From Candidatus Kuenenia stuttgartensis (lineage in GTDB: Bacteria > Planctomycetota > Planctomycetia > Pirellulales > UBA1268), in the NCBI GenBank assembly GCA_945876515.1, contig CAMCPF010000026.1, positions 1-14,055 on the forward strand: a DNA stretch of 14,055 bases, given 5' to 3'. A program made the translations under genes and the position numbers. Positions 12,550 to 14,055 of the stretch are shown piece after piece; position 1 is the stretch's first letter; every line of letters starts with the position of its first letter. Below the pieces are notes generated by a model. That model saw only the letters and a program-made list of their open reading frames with translations, made no database searches and was not told the DNA's origin.

Positions 12550-14055
12550 ATGCCCCTCGTCTTCCCTGCACCGCGCCGCCGACCCCGCCGCTCCGGAGCG
12601 GTCGATCTCCCCCACGGCTTCTGGGGCCTGCTGGTCGGCAAGGTGTCGCGGCCCGACGTGCTCGTGAGGCTGGGCCTCTGCCTGGCCGCGGCGCTCGTGC
12701 TCCTGATCGTGCTCCGCGGCTGGGCGGAGCCCTTCGCCTATCGCGTCGGCTCGGTGCCCGTGCACGGGATCGTGTCACGGGTGCCGTTCGAAAAGCCCGA
12801 TGCCGACGCCACCCGCGTGGCCCGTGAACGAGCGGCGGCCAAGGTTCGCGTCGTCTACGCGCAGGACAAGGCGCCGATCGTGCGGTTGCGGGACGGCCTC
12901 AAGAACCGGGCGGCAGAGTTGACCGCGGCCGAGTCGCTGGCCGCGGCCCCTCGGGCTGCGTGGATCGAGTTTGCGCCGGAGGCGGCGGCGGTGCTCGAGC
13001 ACCTGCCCGCGCCGGCGCCCGTGCCCGTGGCCCCCGAGCCGCCCGATCTCGGGCCGGCCGATCCAGCCGCGCAGGCCGCCGCCGGGAAAGCCGGCGGGCA
13101 AAGCAAGGCGGGTGAGGGGCCGCCACCGAAGCCAAAGCCGGCCACCGAGCCCGCCAAGCAGCCCGAGCCGCCGACACCGGAGATGGCGGGGCGGATCGCT
13201 GCGGCCGAGCAGGAGTTTCAGCGGTTTCGGGCCCGAATCGACACCAAGGAGAAGCTCCTGCTGTTCGAGAAGGGGGTCGACCTGGCGTTTCAGGAGTTGG
13301 AGGCCACGGGCGTGCTCGAAAAGATCCAGCACACCTTCGACGAGGGCAGCCAGAACGAGATCGACGTCCATCCATTGGGCAATCCAGCCGAGACCGTGCG
13401 GGTGCAGGTGCCGCAGGTGCTGCTCGTGGAGGCGAAGGCCCGGTTGCGGACCCGGCTCAACGAGGAGCTCGGCGAGGGGCCTTTCGTGGACCGCGTCGTC
13501 GCCTGGATCGAGCCGCGGCTCTCGGGCACCCTCGAGATCGACCGCGAGGGGACGGATCGGGCGAAGCAGGACGCCAGCGACAAGACGCCGCCGCAGTTCG
13601 TCTCGTTCCAGCAGGGGAGCCTGCTGGCCGCGGCGAGTGTCCCGGTGTCACCGTCGGCGCTGGAGCTCTTGGAGCGCGAGCACGAGGCGTTTCTGGCCCA
13701 GCAGCGGCCGGGGCAGCAGGTGGCGCGGGCGCTGGCCATGCTGGGCCTGTTCGCGGCCTTGTTCGCCCTCTCGGGCTTCTACCTCCACTTGAACCACCGC
13801 GATCTGCTCTCCGACTTCGGCACGATCGCGACCCTGGCCGGCTTCTCGGTGGTGACGGTCGTGGTCTGCATGCTGGCGGCCGCCGACGCCTGGCAGGCGC
13901 AGGTGGTGCCACTGCTGTTGTTCGCGATGACGATTGCGATCGCCTACGACGAGGATCTGGCGCTCCTGCTGGCGGCCGAGGTGGGGCTGGTGGTGGTGCT
14001 CGGGCTCGGCCGCGGCCTGCCCGACTACGTCACCCTCGCGGCGGCCGCGGCGGCG
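12550..14055 (+). CDS. 7TM-HD (YqfF/PgpH-type) membrane phosphohydrolase, 3' end cut by window
   Basis: The open frame runs from ATG 12550 past the window edge (502 residues visible). The order fits the 7TM-HD family: a basic N-terminus, TM1 at about 39-57, a large extracytoplasmic region (about 60-390), then membrane helices at about 393-413, 424-446, 451-467 and 468-488, and a Leu-Gly-rich continuation. The cytoplasmic HD domain that gives these proteins their phosphodiesterase activity lies beyond the window, so it cannot be checked. PgpH of this family hydrolyses c-di-AMP in some Gram-positives; the substrate here is unknown. The outer region contains a Pro/Ala/Lys-rich linker (about 152-212) that is probably disordered. 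It follows phoH by 6 nt, the classic phoH-7TM-HD-ybeY order, so ybeY is expected just downstream. Confidence 0.88.
   Translation, partial: MPLVFPAPRRRPRRSGAVDLPHGFWGLLVGKVSRPDVLVRLGLCLAAALVLLIVLRGWAEPFAYRVGSVPVHGIVSRVPFEKPDADATRVARERAAAKVRVVYAQDKAPIVRLRDGLKNRAAELTAAESLAAAPRAAWIEFAPEAAAVLEHLPAPAPVPVAPEPPDLGPADPAAQAAAGKAGGQSKAGEGPPPKPKPATEPAKQPEPPTPEMAGRIAAAEQEFQRFRARIDTKEKLLLFEKGVDLAFQELEATGVLEKIQHTFDEGSQNEIDVHPLGNPAETVRVQVPQVLLVEAKARLRTRLNEELGEGPFVDRVVAWIEPRLSGTLEIDREGTDRAKQDASDKTPPQFVSFQQGSLLAAASVPVSPSALELLEREHEAFLAQQRPGQQVARALAMLGLFAALFALSGFYLHLNHRDLLSDFGTIATLAGFSVVTVVVCMLAAADAWQAQVVPLLLFAMTIAIAYDEDLALLLAAEVGLVVVLGLGRGLPDYVTLAAAAAA

Noticed and set aside
11164..12765. A 533-aa minus-strand frame opposite cdsA and phoH
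   Set aside because: It crosses two well-supported genes, has no family motifs and is His/Arg/Asp-rich as expected for a high-GC shadow frame.
1..14055. CRISPR array, transposase, phage or toxin-antitoxin genes
   Set aside because: No regularly spaced repeats, no terminal repeats with a transposase, and no small paired ORFs of known type were found.

Overview
This window looks like a chromosomal segment of a high-GC planctomycete, probably near the Pirellulales. Three things point there: a DUF1559-type pseudopilin with a prepilin N-terminus, a PEP-CTERM exported protein, and kdsB (Kdo activation, hence a Gram-negative-type envelope). The phylum is inferred from gene content, because no rRNA or marker tree is available here. 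I see no phage, insertion sequence, CRISPR array, toxin-antitoxin pair or defence island. It is mostly housekeeping DNA with a few lineage-flavoured exported proteins.

Left part (1-2875): kdsB on the minus strand ends in a hairpin beside a GC-rich intergenic stretch full of inverted repeats. It diverges from tRNA-Leu(CAG) through what looks like an overlapping two-way promoter. tRNA-Lys(UUU) follows. Then comes a minus-strand gene for an anchored coiled-coil protein of unknown function, with a textbook Shine-Dalgarno and a strongly structured leader, and then tRNA-Gln(UUG).

Middle part (2876-8385): a secreted trypsin-like serine protease (minus) diverges from a membrane protein fused to an AhpC/TSA_2 (SelL-like) redox domain (plus). 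A PEP-CTERM beta-propeller-like protein and a DUF1559 pseudopilin-like protein follow, overlapping as ATGA, so they are probably translated together. An RluA-family pseudouridine synthase converges on them from the minus strand.

Right part (8386-14055): a plus-strand run of core genes. purA has a good sigma-70-like promoter. uppS overlaps the end of purA and cdsA overlaps uppS as GTGA. phoH and a 7TM-HD phosphohydrolase follow; the latter runs off the window before its HD domain. UppS and CdsA supply undecaprenyl carrier and CDP-diacylglycerol for the envelope. PhoH and the 7TM-HD protein form the usual conserved pair that often precedes ybeY.

The most interesting loose ends are the hairpin leader of the coiled-coil gene, the face-to-face promoter between kdsB and tRNA-Leu, an inverted repeat around the phoH -10 box, the departures from consensus in CdsA and KdsB, and the PEP-CTERM/pseudopilin pair. 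I do not see a clearly new biological system.
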